From: Bacillota bacterium
GTDB taxonomy: Bacteria; Bacillota; Negativicutes; Sporomusales; Sporomusaceae
Assembly (NCBI GenBank): GCA_017889705.1
Contig: JAGGAB010000002.1
Coordinates: 62,001 to 126,000 of the forward strand
Direction of reading: 5' to 3'
DNA: 64,000 bases
In this document: positions 30,149 through 39,820 of the stretch, one piece after another
How the letters are laid out: each line of letters starts with the position of its first letter
Position numbering within the stretch: position 1 is the first letter of the stretch
Notes under the pieces: model-generated
Databases searched by the model: none
The model's input: the letters and a program-made list of their open reading frames with translations, nothing else
What the model was told of the DNA's origin: nothing
Position numbers and translations under genes: made by a program

Positions 30149-30203
30149 AAAAACGGTTCTTGTTTGCCGGCTGCAATACCAACAAACAGAACCGTTCTTT
30201 TTA
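30149..30203. terminator. Bidirectional terminator
   Basis: Arms AAACGGTTCT..GTTTG and CAAACAGAACCGTT pair with one interruption. T runs follow on both strands (CTTTTTATTT on plus, TTTTTGC on minus). It serves the small plus-strand gene and the VOC gene. Confidence 0.8.
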
Positions 30204-30208
30204 TTTCG

Positions 30209-30580
30209 TTATAGCTTTTGAACAAATTCCAGGCGTTCCCCATCAGGCCCGGTAAAAAACAGGATCTTTTTGCCACTGGTAGTTATTCTGGGCTCATCAA
30301 ATAACAAGGTCACATTTTTCCGCCGAAGTTTGGCGGTTTCGGCATCAATATCAGCAACTGTGAAGGCAATATGATCGACATGACCTGCACCGCGCCCCGG
30401 TTCACTGTCTCCATGATACTGAATGAGCTCAATAATCTGCCGGCCGGCTTGCAAAAACGCAAACTTGCCACGATCATTTTCGAAACTGTCCTCCATAGTA
30501 CACTCTAACACCTGGGTGTAAAAATCCAGCGATTTGTCCAGATTTTTAACTACTACTCCGATGTGGTTAACCTCATACAT
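30209..30580 (-). CDS. VOC-family (glyoxalase/bleomycin-resistance-like) protein
   Basis: A 123-aa protein with two beta-alpha-beta-beta-beta modules. Metal ligands fit the family: H in EVNHIGVV, E in IIELIQYH, H in HVDHIAF and E near the end in ERLEFVQ. Possible activities are lactoylglutathione lyase or methylmalonyl-CoA epimerase-like, but the sequence does not decide. The second of two in-frame ATGs (30580) is better spaced from AGGAGG. Confidence 0.88.
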   Translation of the reverse strand: MYEVNHIGVVVKNLDKSLDFYTQVLECTMEDSFENDRGKFAFLQAGRQIIELIQYHGDSEPGRGAGHVDHIAFTVADIDAETAKLRRKNVTLLFDEPRITTSGKKILFFTGPDGERLEFVQKL

Positions 30581-30598
30581 AGCCATTCCTCCTGCTAC

Positions 30599-33500
30599 CT
30601 ATTTAAAATAGCTGACACCGGCACTAAACAGGCGCTGATCCTTATTGCCCGGGATATTAGCGGCAACATGACCGCCAATACGCTCAGAGTGAGCCATTTT
30701 ACCAAGCACACGCCCATCAGGACTGGTAATAGCTTCAATGGCCTGGAAAGAACCGTTAGGATTAAAAGCTACGTCATAGGTGGCCTGACCGTCAAAATCA
30801 ACATATTGGGTTGCGATCTGGCCATTGGCCGCCAATTGGCTGATTTCTTCCGCAGTAGCATAAAACCGACCTTCCCCGTGTGAAGCAGGAATTGCAAAGA
30901 CTTCGCCGGCTTCCACATTGCTCAGCCAAGGCGACAGAGTTGATACCACCTTGGTATTAACCATGCAGGAAATATGACGCCCGATTTTATTAAAGGTCAG
31001 TGTCGGACTATGCTCAGACAGGTCGCGTATTTCGCCGTAAGGAACCAGCCCCAGTTTTATCAGCGCCTGGAAGCCATTGCAAATACCAAGCATCAATCCG
31101 TCCCGCTGCTGTAGTAATTCGGTAACTGCCTGTTTTACGCGCGGATTGCGAAACACTGTGGCAATGAACTTGCCTGAACCGTCAGGCTCATCGCCAGCGC
31201 TAAAACCTCCGGGAATCATAACAATATGTGAATTGTCAATCGCACTGGCAAGTGCTGCTATGGATTCCTCAATATGGGAGGCAGTGAGGTTGCGGATGAC
31301 CAGCGACTGGGCAACAGCTCCGGCCTGTTCAAACGCTTTGATGGTATCATACTCACAGTTGGTGCCGGGAAATACCGGAACAAGTACCCGTGGCTTAGCA
31401 ATGGCGACTTTAGGCCGCCGCGTATTGCGCAGTGTATAAGCAGTAAAGTTTTGTGGCTTGCCATCGATAAGCTCAGGCCGGGTAGGGAAAACCTTTTCAA
31501 GCGGCTGTTCCCAGGCGGCAAACGCCTCTTCGAGGGTTATCGCCACACCGTCAAGCGCAATAACTTGTTCTGTCGTTGTTTTTCCCAGCAGCTCATAGGC
31601 AATATCACCAAATTCCTGAGCAGCATCCAGACCTGCGGGGAGTTCGAGCACCAAGGAACCATAATCAGGCGTAAATAAATCCCGAATAGCCACTTGTGCG
31701 GCAAAGGTCATACCGATACGGTTACCAAACGCCATTTTGCTGACAGCTTCGGCAATACCTCCTGCTTTAACCGGATATGCAGACAGTATTTTACCAGCCT
31801 GAATAAGTTGGGTTACTTTATCATAGGTTACTTTTAAAACAGCAAAATCAGGAAGCTCATCTTGATTGCGTTGCAGGCGGACAATAGCCACCTGACTGCC
31901 GATTTTCCTAAATTCCTGCGAAATTACCTGACGGACATCCACAGGGGTTACGGCAAAGGCCACCAGTGTCGGCGGTACGTTAAGCTCATTAAACGACCCT
32001 GACATACTGTCCTTACCGCCAATTGCCGGAATGCCCAACTGCTGCTGCGCGTAAAAAGCACCTAATAATGCGCCGAATGGCTTGCCCCACTTCACACTGT
32101 CTTTTCCCAGCTTTTCAAAATACTCTTGCAGCGTCAGCCGCACAGTCCGGAAATTGCCACCTAAAGCCACTACTTTGGCTACCGCTTCAACAATGGCATA
32201 AACAGCACCATGAAACGGGCTCCAGCTGGAAAGATACGGATTAAAACCATAGGTCATGATGGTACCTGTCGTGGTATCGCCTGACACCATCGGCAGTTTA
32301 GCTACCATGCCCTCAATAGGAGTAGCCTGATATTTTCCGCCAAACGGCATAAGGACAGTACCGGCGCCAATGCTGCTGTCAAAACGCTCCACCAGACCTT
32401 TTTGGCTGGCAACATTGATATTCTGCAAAGTCTGCAGCCAAGTCTCTTTAACCTGTTGTGCAGTTATTTTGCCGCCAACAGGTGTGTCGGCAAAATAACT
32501 GGTATCTGCCGGCGCTGATACCTGCACAGTGGTATACTGCTTAGCACCGTTGGTATTTAAGAATGCACGGCTAAGGCTGACAATAGGTTTGCCACGCCAT
32601 AACATAGTCAGGCGATTATCGTCAGATACCGTAGCCACACGGGTTGCCTCTAAATTTTCGGCATCAGCATATTCGATAAAATTCTGCGCATTCTCAGCAG
32701 CAACTACAACCGCCATGCGTTCCTGCGATTCCGAGATGGCAAGTTCGGTGCCGTCAAGACCCTCATATTTTTTAGGAACAGCATCCAGATTAATCTGCAG
32801 ACCGTCTGTAAGCTCGCCAATGGCTACAGACACACCGCCAGCGCCAAAATCATTACAGCGTTTAATCATGGTGCTGACTGCACTGTGACGGAATAAGCGC
32901 TGGATTTTGCGTTCAGTCGGCGGATTGCCTTTTTGGACTTCAGCGCCGCAGGTTTCCAGTGATTCTTCAGTGTGAGCCTTGGACGAACCGGTAGCGCCAC
33001 CACAGCCGTCACGCCCGGTGCGACCGCCGACCAACAATACAATATCGCCAGGCTGCGGCTCCTGCCGCACAACATTCTGTTTGGGCGCGGCTGCCATAAC
33101 TGCGCCAATTTCCATGCGTTTGGCAACATAGCCTTCATGATATACTTCAGCTACCTGGCCTGTTGCCAAACCAATTTGATTACCATAGGAGCTATAACCG
33201 GCTGCCGCACTGGTGGTAATCTTGCGCTGGGACAGCTTGCCTGGCAGGGTATTCTCCAGCGGCACACGCGGATCGCCGCTGCCGGTAACCCGCATGGCCT
33301 GGTAAGCATACGACCGGCCTGAGAGCGGATCGCGGATACAACCGCCAAGGCAGGTAGCCGCCCCGCCAAAGGGCTCAATTTCTGTCGGATGATTATGGGT
33401 TTCATTCTTGAACATAACCAGCCAGTCTTCACACTGTCCGTCAATATCAGCTTGTACCACAATGCTGCAGGCGTTAATTTCTTCTGATTCATCCAAATCA

Positions 33501-34381
33501 GTTAACTGTCCCTGTTTTTTCAGTTCCTTCATGGCGGCTGTGGCAATATCCATTAAATTGATATCGCGTTCGCCTGCTTTTTCCCCATACACATAATTCC
33601 TGGCCTTGCGGTATTCCTGCCAGGCTTTGTCAACAGCCTGCGTAAAATGGCCTGGTTCAATGTCAACTTTTTCAATCTTGGTATGGAAGGTAGTATGGCG
33701 GCAATGATCTGACCAATAGGTGTCAATTACCTTTATTTCTGTAATTGTCGGATCACGCTTTTCGGTATCCCGGAAATAGATTTGGCAAAAATCCAGATCC
33801 TCCAGACTCATGGCCAAACCGCGTTCCTGAAGAAACTGGTTTAATTCGGCCTGAGTCATATTGGTAAAGCCTGTAAGACATGCCACATCCTCAGGCATGG
33901 TTACAGGCAGTTCTAAGGTTACCGGTTTTTCAAGCGCAGCCTCTCTGGCTTCCACCGGGTTAATACAGTATTCTTTAATTTTGGCAAGATCTGCAGCTGA
34001 AATTTGTCCTCCCAGCACCAGCACCTTAGCAGTGCGAATCTCAGGACGTTCTTTTTGAGTTAATATCTGGACAGACTGCGCCGCCCAGTCGGCCCGTTGG
34101 TCATACTGACCAGGCAAATATTCCATGGCAAACACAGTTTCCCCGGCAGACACAGTAAATTTCTCAAGATAAACAACATCCACAGGAGGTTCGGAAAAAA
34201 TGGTATGAAGGGAAGCCTCAAACTCGGCGTCACTTATTCCACTGATATCATAGCGGTGCAAAATGCGCACCTCTGTCAAATTCGTTATCCCCAAATGGTG
34301 CTTTAAATCAGAATACACACCTGCGGCCTCAACGGCAAAACCCGGTTTTTTCTCTACAAATATACGACGAACGGCACTCAA
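30599..34381 (-). CDS. purL: Phosphoribosylformylglycinamidine synthase, single-chain
   Basis: Purine pathway enzyme of 1260 aa in which the PurS-like, PurL and glutaminase PurQ parts are fused, as in Clostridia and Proteobacteria. It turns FGAR into FGAM using glutamine and ATP. Residues about 200-960 hold the AIR-synthase-like halves (THNHPTEIEPFGGAAT, GGKDSMSGS); about 1000-1255 hold the glutaminase with VFPGTNCEYD, nucleophile in LGICNGFQ and SHGEGRFY. The start is TTG with GGAGG at 8 nt. A minus-orientation R1 repeat ends directly at this ribosome site. No other pur gene is nearby. Confidence 0.96.
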   Translation of the reverse strand: MSAVRRIFVEKKPGFAVEAAGVYSDLKHHLGITNLTEVRILHRYDISGISDAEFEASLHTIFSEPPVDVVYLEKFTVSAGETVFAMEYLPGQYDQRADWAAQSVQILTQKERPEIRTAKVLVLGGQISAADLAKIKEYCINPVEAREAALEKPVTLELPVTMPEDVACLTGFTNMTQAELNQFLQERGLAMSLEDLDFCQIYFRDTEKRDPTITEIKVIDTYWSDHCRHTTFHTKIEKVDIEPGHFTQAVDKAWQEYRKARNYVYGEKAGERDINLMDIATAAMKELKKQGQLTDLDESEEINACSIVVQADIDGQCEDWLVMFKNETHNHPTEIEPFGGAATCLGGCIRDPLSGRSYAYQAMRVTGSGDPRVPLENTLPGKLSQRKITTSAAAGYSSYGNQIGLATGQVAEVYHEGYVAKRMEIGAVMAAAPKQNVVRQEPQPGDIVLLVGGRTGRDGCGGATGSSKAHTEESLETCGAEVQKGNPPTERKIQRLFRHSAVSTMIKRCNDFGAGGVSVAIGELTDGLQINLDAVPKKYEGLDGTELAISESQERMAVVVAAENAQNFIEYADAENLEATRVATVSDDNRLTMLWRGKPIVSLSRAFLNTNGAKQYTTVQVSAPADTSYFADTPVGGKITAQQVKETWLQTLQNINVASQKGLVERFDSSIGAGTVLMPFGGKYQATPIEGMVAKLPMVSGDTTTGTIMTYGFNPYLSSWSPFHGAVYAIVEAVAKVVALGGNFRTVRLTLQEYFEKLGKDSVKWGKPFGALLGAFYAQQQLGIPAIGGKDSMSGSFNELNVPPTLVAFAVTPVDVRQVISQEFRKIGSQVAIVRLQRNQDELPDFAVLKVTYDKVTQLIQAGKILSAYPVKAGGIAEAVSKMAFGNRIGMTFAAQVAIRDLFTPDYGSLVLELPAGLDAAQEFGDIAYELLGKTTTEQVIALDGVAITLEEAFAAWEQPLEKVFPTRPELIDGKPQNFTAYTLRNTRRPKVAIAKPRVLVPVFPGTNCEYDTIKAFEQAGAVAQSLVIRNLTASHIEESIAALASAIDNSHIVMIPGGFSAGDEPDGSGKFIATVFRNPRVKQAVTELLQQRDGLMLGICNGFQALIKLGLVPYGEIRDLSEHSPTLTFNKIGRHISCMVNTKVVSTLSPWLSNVEAGEVFAIPASHGEGRFYATAEEISQLAANGQIATQYVDFDGQATYDVAFNPNGSFQAIEAITSPDGRVLGKMAHSERIGGHVAANIPGNKDQRLFSAGVSYFK

Positions 34382-34395
34382 AGTAATACCTCCTT

Positions 34396-34473
34396 ATAAA
34401 TGAGACTTGCTTCAGATGGGGTTTTAACCCCACCTGAAGCTTAGTCGAATTATCCAGTTAGTCATCGGAGAAA
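34396..34473 (-). repeat. R1 repeat, medium copy before purL
   Basis: A 78-bp copy in minus orientation: CTCCGATGACTAAC, then GGATAATTCGACTAAGCTTCAGG, the terminal hairpin, then CAAGTCTCATTTAT, which runs straight into AAGGAGG of purL. The internal ACTCCCG hairpin is missing. The arms keep pairing despite a base change shared by both (TTCAG becomes CTTCAGG / CCTGAAG-like). Confidence 0.82.
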
Positions 34474-34576
34474 GTAAGCAAAAACCAGCAATCTCTATTT
34501 ACCGGTCTCAAATACTATGTAATCCTTAGCAGGATATTATTATTATTATAATGACTTGTCAATTGAATAGCAAGTT

Positions 34577-34612
34577 GCAAAAAGCAGCCCTGCTTGCGCC
34601 GAGCTGCTTTTT
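34577..34612 (-). terminator. Rho-independent terminator of the pit operon
   Basis: Ten-base arms (34579-34588 with 34603-34612) include GCAGC/GCTGC and a T run on the minus strand. Confidence 0.75.
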
Positions 34613-34630
34613 TCACATAAGTATCTAGTA

Positions 34631-35629
34631 TTATGAATGAATAAAGAACGATAGAACTTTGTACATCAGCGCACTTGTTGCCGCACTGAACGGTATGGTC
34701 AGAACCCAGGCAAACAGCATTTGCTGGGCTACACCCCAGCGAACAGCATTTAACCGTTTGGATGAACCTACACCCATAATTGATCCAGACACGACATGAG
34801 TGGTGCTTACCGGCAAATGCAGATTGGTAGCGGCAAAAATAACCAGCGATGAGTTTAAATCGGCAGCAAAGCCAGAAATAGGCTCAAGCTTAAATATTTT
34901 ACCACCCATGGTTTTAATGATTTTCCAACCACCCATTGCCGTACCACAGCCCATTGCAGTTGCGCAGGATAATTTTACCCACAGGGGAACCTCTAACGAG
35001 GGTATCTGTCCGGAACTTAAAAGTGCTAACGTAATGATACCCATGGCCTTTTGCGCATCATTAGAACCATGGGAAAATGACATCATGCTGGCAGACAAAA
35101 GCTGCATTTTCTTGAAGCCGGTATTTATTTTACACGGCTCTTGTTTGCAGAAAATCCACATCATGGCAATCATGATAATATACCCGCCTGCCATGGCAAG
35201 CAGCGGTGACAATACCAGTGAAAGCACAATTTTTTCAACACCGGCAACGTTAATGGCCTCAAAACCTGCGCCTACAGACACAGCGCCCAAAACGCCACCG
35301 ACCAAAGCATGTGAAGAACTGCTGGGAATACCAAACCACCAAGTAATCAAATTCCAAACAATGGCACCAAACAGCGCTGAAATGATAACAGGCTGATTAA
35401 CCATAGAAGCTGCTTTTACAAGATCGCCGCCGATAGTTTTCGCCACACCGGTACTATAGAGCGCCCCGGCAAAGTTAAGCACAGCTGCCAGTATTACCGC
35501 ATACTGCGGTTCTAATGCCCGGGTTGATACCGAAGTGGCAATCGCGTTGGCCGTATCATGAAAACCGTTAATATAGTCAAACGCTAATGCAAAGAATACA
35601 ACGACGTAGAGTAACGTCATATCAGGCAT
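34631..35629 (-). CDS. pit: Inorganic phosphate transporter, PiT family
   Basis: Low-affinity phosphate permease of 332 aa with about 10 helices. The duplicated PiT signature is present: GFHDTANAIATSVSTRAL near the N terminus and SHGSNDAQKAMG in the second half. It moves metal-phosphate with protons. It overlaps the upstream DUF47 gene by 8 nt, the usual pairing with its PhoU-like partner. A terminator follows. Confidence 0.95.
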   Translation of the reverse strand: MPDMTLLYVVVFFALAFDYINGFHDTANAIATSVSTRALEPQYAVILAAVLNFAGALYSTGVAKTIGGDLVKAASMVNQPVIISALFGAIVWNLITWWFGIPSSSSHALVGGVLGAVSVGAGFEAINVAGVEKIVLSLVLSPLLAMAGGYIIMIAMMWIFCKQEPCKINTGFKKMQLLSASMMSFSHGSNDAQKAMGIITLALLSSGQIPSLEVPLWVKLSCATAMGCGTAMGGWKIIKTMGGKIFKLEPISGFAADLNSSLVIFAATNLHLPVSTTHVVSGSIMGVGSSKRLNAVRWGVAQQMLFAWVLTIPFSAATSALMYKVLSFFIHS

Positions 35630-36251
35630 ATTTTACAATGACTCCCTTTAATAAATTCGCAATGTCCTCTGAAATATCCAGAGTCTCTTCCAGGTGAAGC
35701 AGAATTTCCTTCCACTTGATGATCTCAATAGGATCAGTGCTTTCTCTAAACAGCTTGGCCATTTCCTGACGATATAGTCTGTCTCCCAAGGCCTCAAACT
35801 CAATAATCTTAGAGCAACGCTCCTCGAGTTTTTCCCGCTGTTTTTTAATCTCAGGCAAATAGGTAAATGCTTTATCAATTTGTTTGGAAGTTTTGGCGAC
35901 AAGGGTTCCCAGTTCTCTGGCTCCCTCAGATGCAGTGCCGGCATTGTATAACTCCATCCGTTCAATAACACCCTGGATACAGTCAATAACATCATCCAGC
36001 TTGTGGGCAATAGCGTAGATATCTTCCCGGTCCAGCGGAGTAATAAAACTCTTATGTAGCAGACCGACAATTTTGGCAGTATTGACATCAGCTTTTTTCT
36101 CAAGCGCATCGATTTGCGCCATCAACTCAGGCAATTCACCCTCTTGATTTAATGCCAATTGCAATATTTCCGCCGCATTACGAATGATTTCCGTATTTTC
36201 CAGGAGATAACCGTAAAACTTTTCTTCACGTGGCTTCAAGCCAAATCCCAT
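35622..36251 (-). CDS. DUF47 PhoU-like Pit accessory protein
   Basis: A 209-aa all-helical protein of the DUF47 (YkaA) family, distantly PhoU-like, normally encoded with Pit and thought to regulate it. Features: helical repeats with acidic metal-cluster-type motifs such as AHKLDDVIDCIQG and LEALGDRLYR (read as FEALGDRLYR). ATG 36251 follows GAGGAGG and is preferred to an upstream in-frame start. Overlap with pit implies coupling. Confidence 0.92.
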   Translation of the reverse strand: MGFGLKPREEKFYGYLLENTEIIRNAAEILQLALNQEGELPELMAQIDALEKKADVNTAKIVGLLHKSFITPLDREDIYAIAHKLDDVIDCIQGVIERMELYNAGTASEGARELGTLVAKTSKQIDKAFTYLPEIKKQREKLEERCSKIIEFEALGDRLYRQEMAKLFRESTDPIEIIKWKEILLHLEETLDISEDIANLLKGVIVKYA

Positions 36252-36360
36252 AATTATCCTCCTCAGTTTGTCGGATTCAACCTGATTATAGCACAAAGAC
36301 CTACCTTTTGTTAACTTATTGTAAAATAATGTTAAGATTCTGTTAATTATCTACTTCTTA

Positions 36361-36705
36361 TTAAGACTTAGCCACCAATACGATTCCGCCTAGAATTAGC
36401 GCCATTCCCCCCAGTCTGAGCACACTGATTGGTTCATGAAAAATAAAATAAGAGGCAATAAATACCAGAACATATCCCAAACTGATCAGTGGATACGCAT
36501 AGCTAAGTTCCACCGTACGCAGTGCATAAATCCACAGCAAAGTACTCACGCCATATAGTGCCAGCCCGGCTGCCAGCGGCCAAGCAGCAATCGCCTTATC
36601 CCACAAGGAACCGTCATCTGGCAAACGCATAGCACCATATTTTAAGCCGACCTGTCCCAGTGCGCCAATAAAAACCGAAAGCAAAATAACATATAACTCT
36701 TTCAT
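36361..36705 (-). CDS. Small EamA/SMR-type transporter
   Basis: A 114-aa membrane protein with four helices, in the EmrE/ArnE-like drug and metabolite transporter group. It has an early LGQVGLKYG block, an aromatic helix around YALRTVELSYAYPL and FIFHEPIS before the last helix. These act as dimers; the substrate is unknown. ATG 36705 follows AGGATGG. Confidence 0.82.
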   Translation of the reverse strand: MKELYVILLSVFIGALGQVGLKYGAMRLPDDGSLWDKAIAAWPLAAGLALYGVSTLLWIYALRTVELSYAYPLISLGYVLVFIASYFIFHEPISVLRLGGMALILGGIVLVAKS

Positions 36706-36957
36706 ATAACACCATCCTGCTAAAAAAAGCACCTGGCTTGTACCAAGTTCTTTGAAACACTGTTTGAGCGGCCTATACGCCTTGAATCTATAAGTAGAAT
36801 AGCTTCATCCGGAGCAAGCGCCGTTTACAAATCACAGTTTTCTAGATTAGTATATTCCCGTTACAATCAGGTATTCCTGCCAAATTTGCCAAACTGTCCT
36901 TTTCCAGGACTTACATTGTTGTCTTCATTCGTGTATCAGCCGCCCCGTCTTCCACCC

Positions 36958-36986
36958 TTGACGATTACACCTTTGTCCTCTATTGT
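36958..36986 (+). promoter_or_regulatory. Candidate sigma-A promoter for the DUF1624 gene
   Basis: TTGACG (36958-36963), a 17-bp spacer and TATTGT (36981-36986) lie 38 bp before the preferred TTG start. Box matches are 5/6 and 4/6. Confidence 0.45.
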
Positions 36987-37023
36987 TAATATAGAATATG
37001 ATCTGGTAAAGGAGACTGATGTC

Positions 37024-37713
37024 TTGTCGCCTGCTGCCCGCATTATGGAAATAGACTGTATCCGGGGAATTGCGATAATCTTAATGGTAATTTTCCATAC
37101 GGTTTTTGACTTAGCCTACTTTTATAACTGGCCTATCGATTATTTGCAGGGCTTCTGGTATTATCAGGGTAAAGCTGCGGCAATCTTGTTTATGCTGATA
37201 TCAGGCATAAGTACCACTCTCAGCCGCAGTTCGATGCGCCGCGGCCTGACTGTGTTTGGTGCAGGTATGTTGATTACCGCAGCGACCTATTATTATAACC
37301 CTACCATGTATATCCAGTTTGGCATCTTGCATCTTTTGGGCTTCAGTATGTTTATTGCTCCCTGGACAACCAGACTGCCGGTCTTGCTGCTGACAAGTAC
37401 CGCCATCATCTTTCTGCTTGCCGGTAACGTAGTTGCCGACCTGACAACAGCTTCCCCGTGGCTTTTGCCTCTCGGCATTAAACCGGTCAACTTTGCCTCG
37501 CTGGATTATTACCCACTGCTGCCATATCTTGGTATCATCTTTTTCGGCATAGCCATTGGCAAAATGCTGTATAGCAGCAAACAATCACTTTGGCCCTCAG
37601 CTTTAACCAACAATTTTGCCTGCGGCCTCCGCTATCTGGGGCGCCATTCCCTGCTTATTTATCTTATTCATCAACCAATACTGCTGGCCATATTGTTCTT
37701 ATTCCTTTCCTAA
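37024..37713 (+). CDS. DUF1624 membrane protein (heparan-alpha-glucosaminide N-acetyltransferase-like)
   Basis: A 229-aa membrane protein with about seven helices. MEIDCIRGIAIILMVIFHTVFD at its start is the family signature with a conserved arginine and histidine. Members move acyl groups across membranes onto sugars; the bacterial substrate is unknown. The open frame reaches back to 36886, but that extension has no homology features and the TTG at 37024 is nine nt after GGAG, so it is the preferred start. Confidence 0.85.
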   Translation: MSPAARIMEIDCIRGIAIILMVIFHTVFDLAYFYNWPIDYLQGFWYYQGKAAAILFMLISGISTTLSRSSMRRGLTVFGAGMLITAATYYYNPTMYIQFGILHLLGFSMFIAPWTTRLPVLLLTSTAIIFLLAGNVVADLTTASPWLLPLGIKPVNFASLDYYPLLPYLGIIFFGIAIGKMLYSSKQSLWPSALTNNFACGLRYLGRHSLLIYLIHQPILLAILFLFLS

Positions 37714-37774
37714 CAAATAGTAGCGCTCCAAATGCTTTTGCCACCACTAACTTTTTCATTTTCTCTGCCGGCAT

Positions 37775-37822
37775 ACAAAAAGAGCCTTGGTAACAACACC
37801 GCGTTGCCAAGACTCTTTTTCT
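37775..37822. terminator. Bidirectional terminator
   Basis: Arms AAAAAGAGCCTTGG (37777-37790) and CCAAGACTCTTTTT (37807-37820) pair with one mismatch. T runs follow on both strands, between convergent genes. Confidence 0.82.
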
Positions 37823-37835
37823 TATGCCTGCAAAA

Positions 37836-39677
37836 TTACCTGCCGCAAGCTTCAATATACATGCTTTTCATAAAGTATCGATTAAAGACGGCACTGCCGC
37901 CTAACTCAACATGAATAATATCACGGGATTTTTCCCGGAACTCGGCAAAATCTTGCTGATTAAGCAGCGCCCTGACAGCCCCAGCATGGGCAGCATTGCC
38001 TGCTGCGTGCAGCTTATTGCCCTTCAGCCAGGGAATTAAACCTATATCCACCGTGCTTTCCAGGTTAAGGTGGGCGGCAAATGTTCCTGCCAAAATCACG
38101 CCGTCAAGTTCAGTTGCCCCAAGTCCGGCCTTGTCAAGAAGTGTCCGGATGGCTGCGCAAATCGCACCCTTGGCCAGTTGCAGCTGACTGATATCCTGCT
38201 GGGTCAAAACAACATCCTTACCGTTTGAACCAAAATGCAGCACAAACTCACGGCATTTTTCCCCATTACGAATACGTTTCCTTAGTCCCGGCCCCAGACT
38301 TAAACCGTCCTCAAGGTCAAGCGGATCGACAATTTTCCCCTCCCGGGTGATAATCCCGGCCTGACGCATCTGCTGCACAGCCTCAATTAACCCGGAACCG
38401 CAAATACCGGATGCCTCACCGCCGCCAATAACACTAAGCATAACCTGCTGGCCAGTAATGGTTACCCGCTCAATAGCCCCTGGCTGCGCCCGCATGCCGC
38501 AAGTTATGCCTGCACCTTCAAAGGCAGGACCGGCAGCCGTGGAGCAAACCCAGCACCGCTGCCCGGCCTCTAAATACAATTCGCAATTAGTGCCAATATC
38601 AATTAACAGTTGGCGGCCCCTGCCCAGTAAATGCCCGGCCCCCAGGACAGCGCCCAAGGTATCACCCCCAACAAAACCGCCCACATTGGGAAACATAAGC
38701 ACCTTTGCCTGGGGCTGAAGCATAAGACCGGCCTCAGCAGCATCGAGTTCCAGGTCGGTTGTGCACACAGCCACAAACGGCGACAACGCCAAGCAGGAAA
38801 CATCCAGCCCTAAAAACAAATGATGCATAGTGGTATTGCCCACCACAACAGCTTTATAAATATCAGTTGGCTCAGTGTCAGCCGCCGCACACACTGTGTT
38901 AATCAGACGATTAATACTATCGACGGCAGCCTGCCTCAGCCGCTTACGGTTGTCTTCACTGCTGCCGGCAAATTGAATGCGTGATATCACATCAGCGCCA
39001 AACGCCGCTTGGCTGTTACCTTCCGCTGCCAGGCCAAGCTGTTCGCCATTTTCCAGATTATACAGCGCCACAGCAATGTTTGTCGTACCAAGATCAACAG
39101 CTATGCCGTACAGCGGCTTTATCGAAGCCCCTGGCAAAATTGCCAGCACACTGTCCTGCCACAGGATAACGGTAACCGTAAAATCCTGCTGCCGCAAGAT
39201 GACAGGCAAATTCTGAAGCTGGTGTAAATCAAATTTTACCTGTTCAAGCTGAGTCAATTCCTGAATTTTATGCCGCAGCCTGTCCCAGTCTCCCCGTTCA
39301 TCAGCCAGTGTGGGTGGTTCCACCGCGACCACCAGCCGGCGCAGGCCACTATCTTGGCTTGTTATGTGCTGCGGCGCAAACAACAGACCGCTTTTCCGGT
39401 CGGTATCTCCGGCTGGCTTATAGGTTATAACCATACCATCACAGACTTTTACCTGGCAAGCCAGACGCACTCCCGCCGCCAGTTCTCCGGCACTAAGCTT
39501 GCGTTGTTCCGCTTCCAAAGGTTCCGGAGCAGCATGAGTAATTTGCACTTTACATTTTCCGCAAGTGCCCAGTCCATTACAGATATTAGCTATATTCTTA
39601 TTGTTACGGATCAGAACAGCCATTATATTTTCGCCTTCAGTCACAGCTATTGTTTCCGTATTAATGCTTATCTGCAT
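37836..39677 (-). CDS. RACo-like ASKHA protein with 2Fe-2S domain (DUF4445)
   Basis: A 613-aa protein of the reductive activator of corrinoid proteins type. The N-terminal plant-type [2Fe-2S] domain has C33, C39, C42 and C74 (CX5CX2C...C). A linker follows, then the ASKHA ATPase core (about 190-610) with AVDLGTTNIA, IDIGTNCE, GPAFEGAGI and SGICGSGLIEA. RACo proteins use ATP to return Co(II) corrinoids to Co(I) in acetyl-CoA synthesis or methyl transfer. No corrinoid protein or methyltransferase is adjacent, so the partner is unknown. ATG 39677 follows GGAGGAG. Confidence 0.88.
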   Translation of the reverse strand: MQISINTETIAVTEGENIMAVLIRNNKNIANICNGLGTCGKCKVQITHAAPEPLEAEQRKLSAGELAAGVRLACQVKVCDGMVITYKPAGDTDRKSGLLFAPQHITSQDSGLRRLVVAVEPPTLADERGDWDRLRHKIQELTQLEQVKFDLHQLQNLPVILRQQDFTVTVILWQDSVLAILPGASIKPLYGIAVDLGTTNIAVALYNLENGEQLGLAAEGNSQAAFGADVISRIQFAGSSEDNRKRLRQAAVDSINRLINTVCAAADTEPTDIYKAVVVGNTTMHHLFLGLDVSCLALSPFVAVCTTDLELDAAEAGLMLQPQAKVLMFPNVGGFVGGDTLGAVLGAGHLLGRGRQLLIDIGTNCELYLEAGQRCWVCSTAAGPAFEGAGITCGMRAQPGAIERVTITGQQVMLSVIGGGEASGICGSGLIEAVQQMRQAGIITREGKIVDPLDLEDGLSLGPGLRKRIRNGEKCREFVLHFGSNGKDVVLTQQDISQLQLAKGAICAAIRTLLDKAGLGATELDGVILAGTFAAHLNLESTVDIGLIPWLKGNKLHAAGNAAHAGAVRALLNQQDFAEFREKSRDIIHVELGGSAVFNRYFMKSMYIEACGR

Positions 39678-39765
39678 AAGAACTCCTCCGCCATCCTGTA
39701 CTCTGTCGCATACCATTTACTTACCCTTACACTAGTACAGTTTACTGGCTACGTCAATGCGCAAA

Positions 39766-39809
39766 TAGAAAAAACCATTCAGGCGGCATTATAATGCCGC
39801 CTGAATGGT
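39766..39809 (-). terminator. Rho-independent terminator of nfnAB
   Basis: A perfect palindrome of about 36 bases (39774-39809) centred on ATTATAAT, followed on the minus strand by TTTTTTCTATTT. Confidence 0.88.
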
Positions 39810-39820
39810 TAATATATCTT

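Noticed and set aside
36886-37023. N-terminal extension of the DUF1624 frame
   Set aside because: Overlaps the candidate promoter, has no family similarity and no ribosome site.
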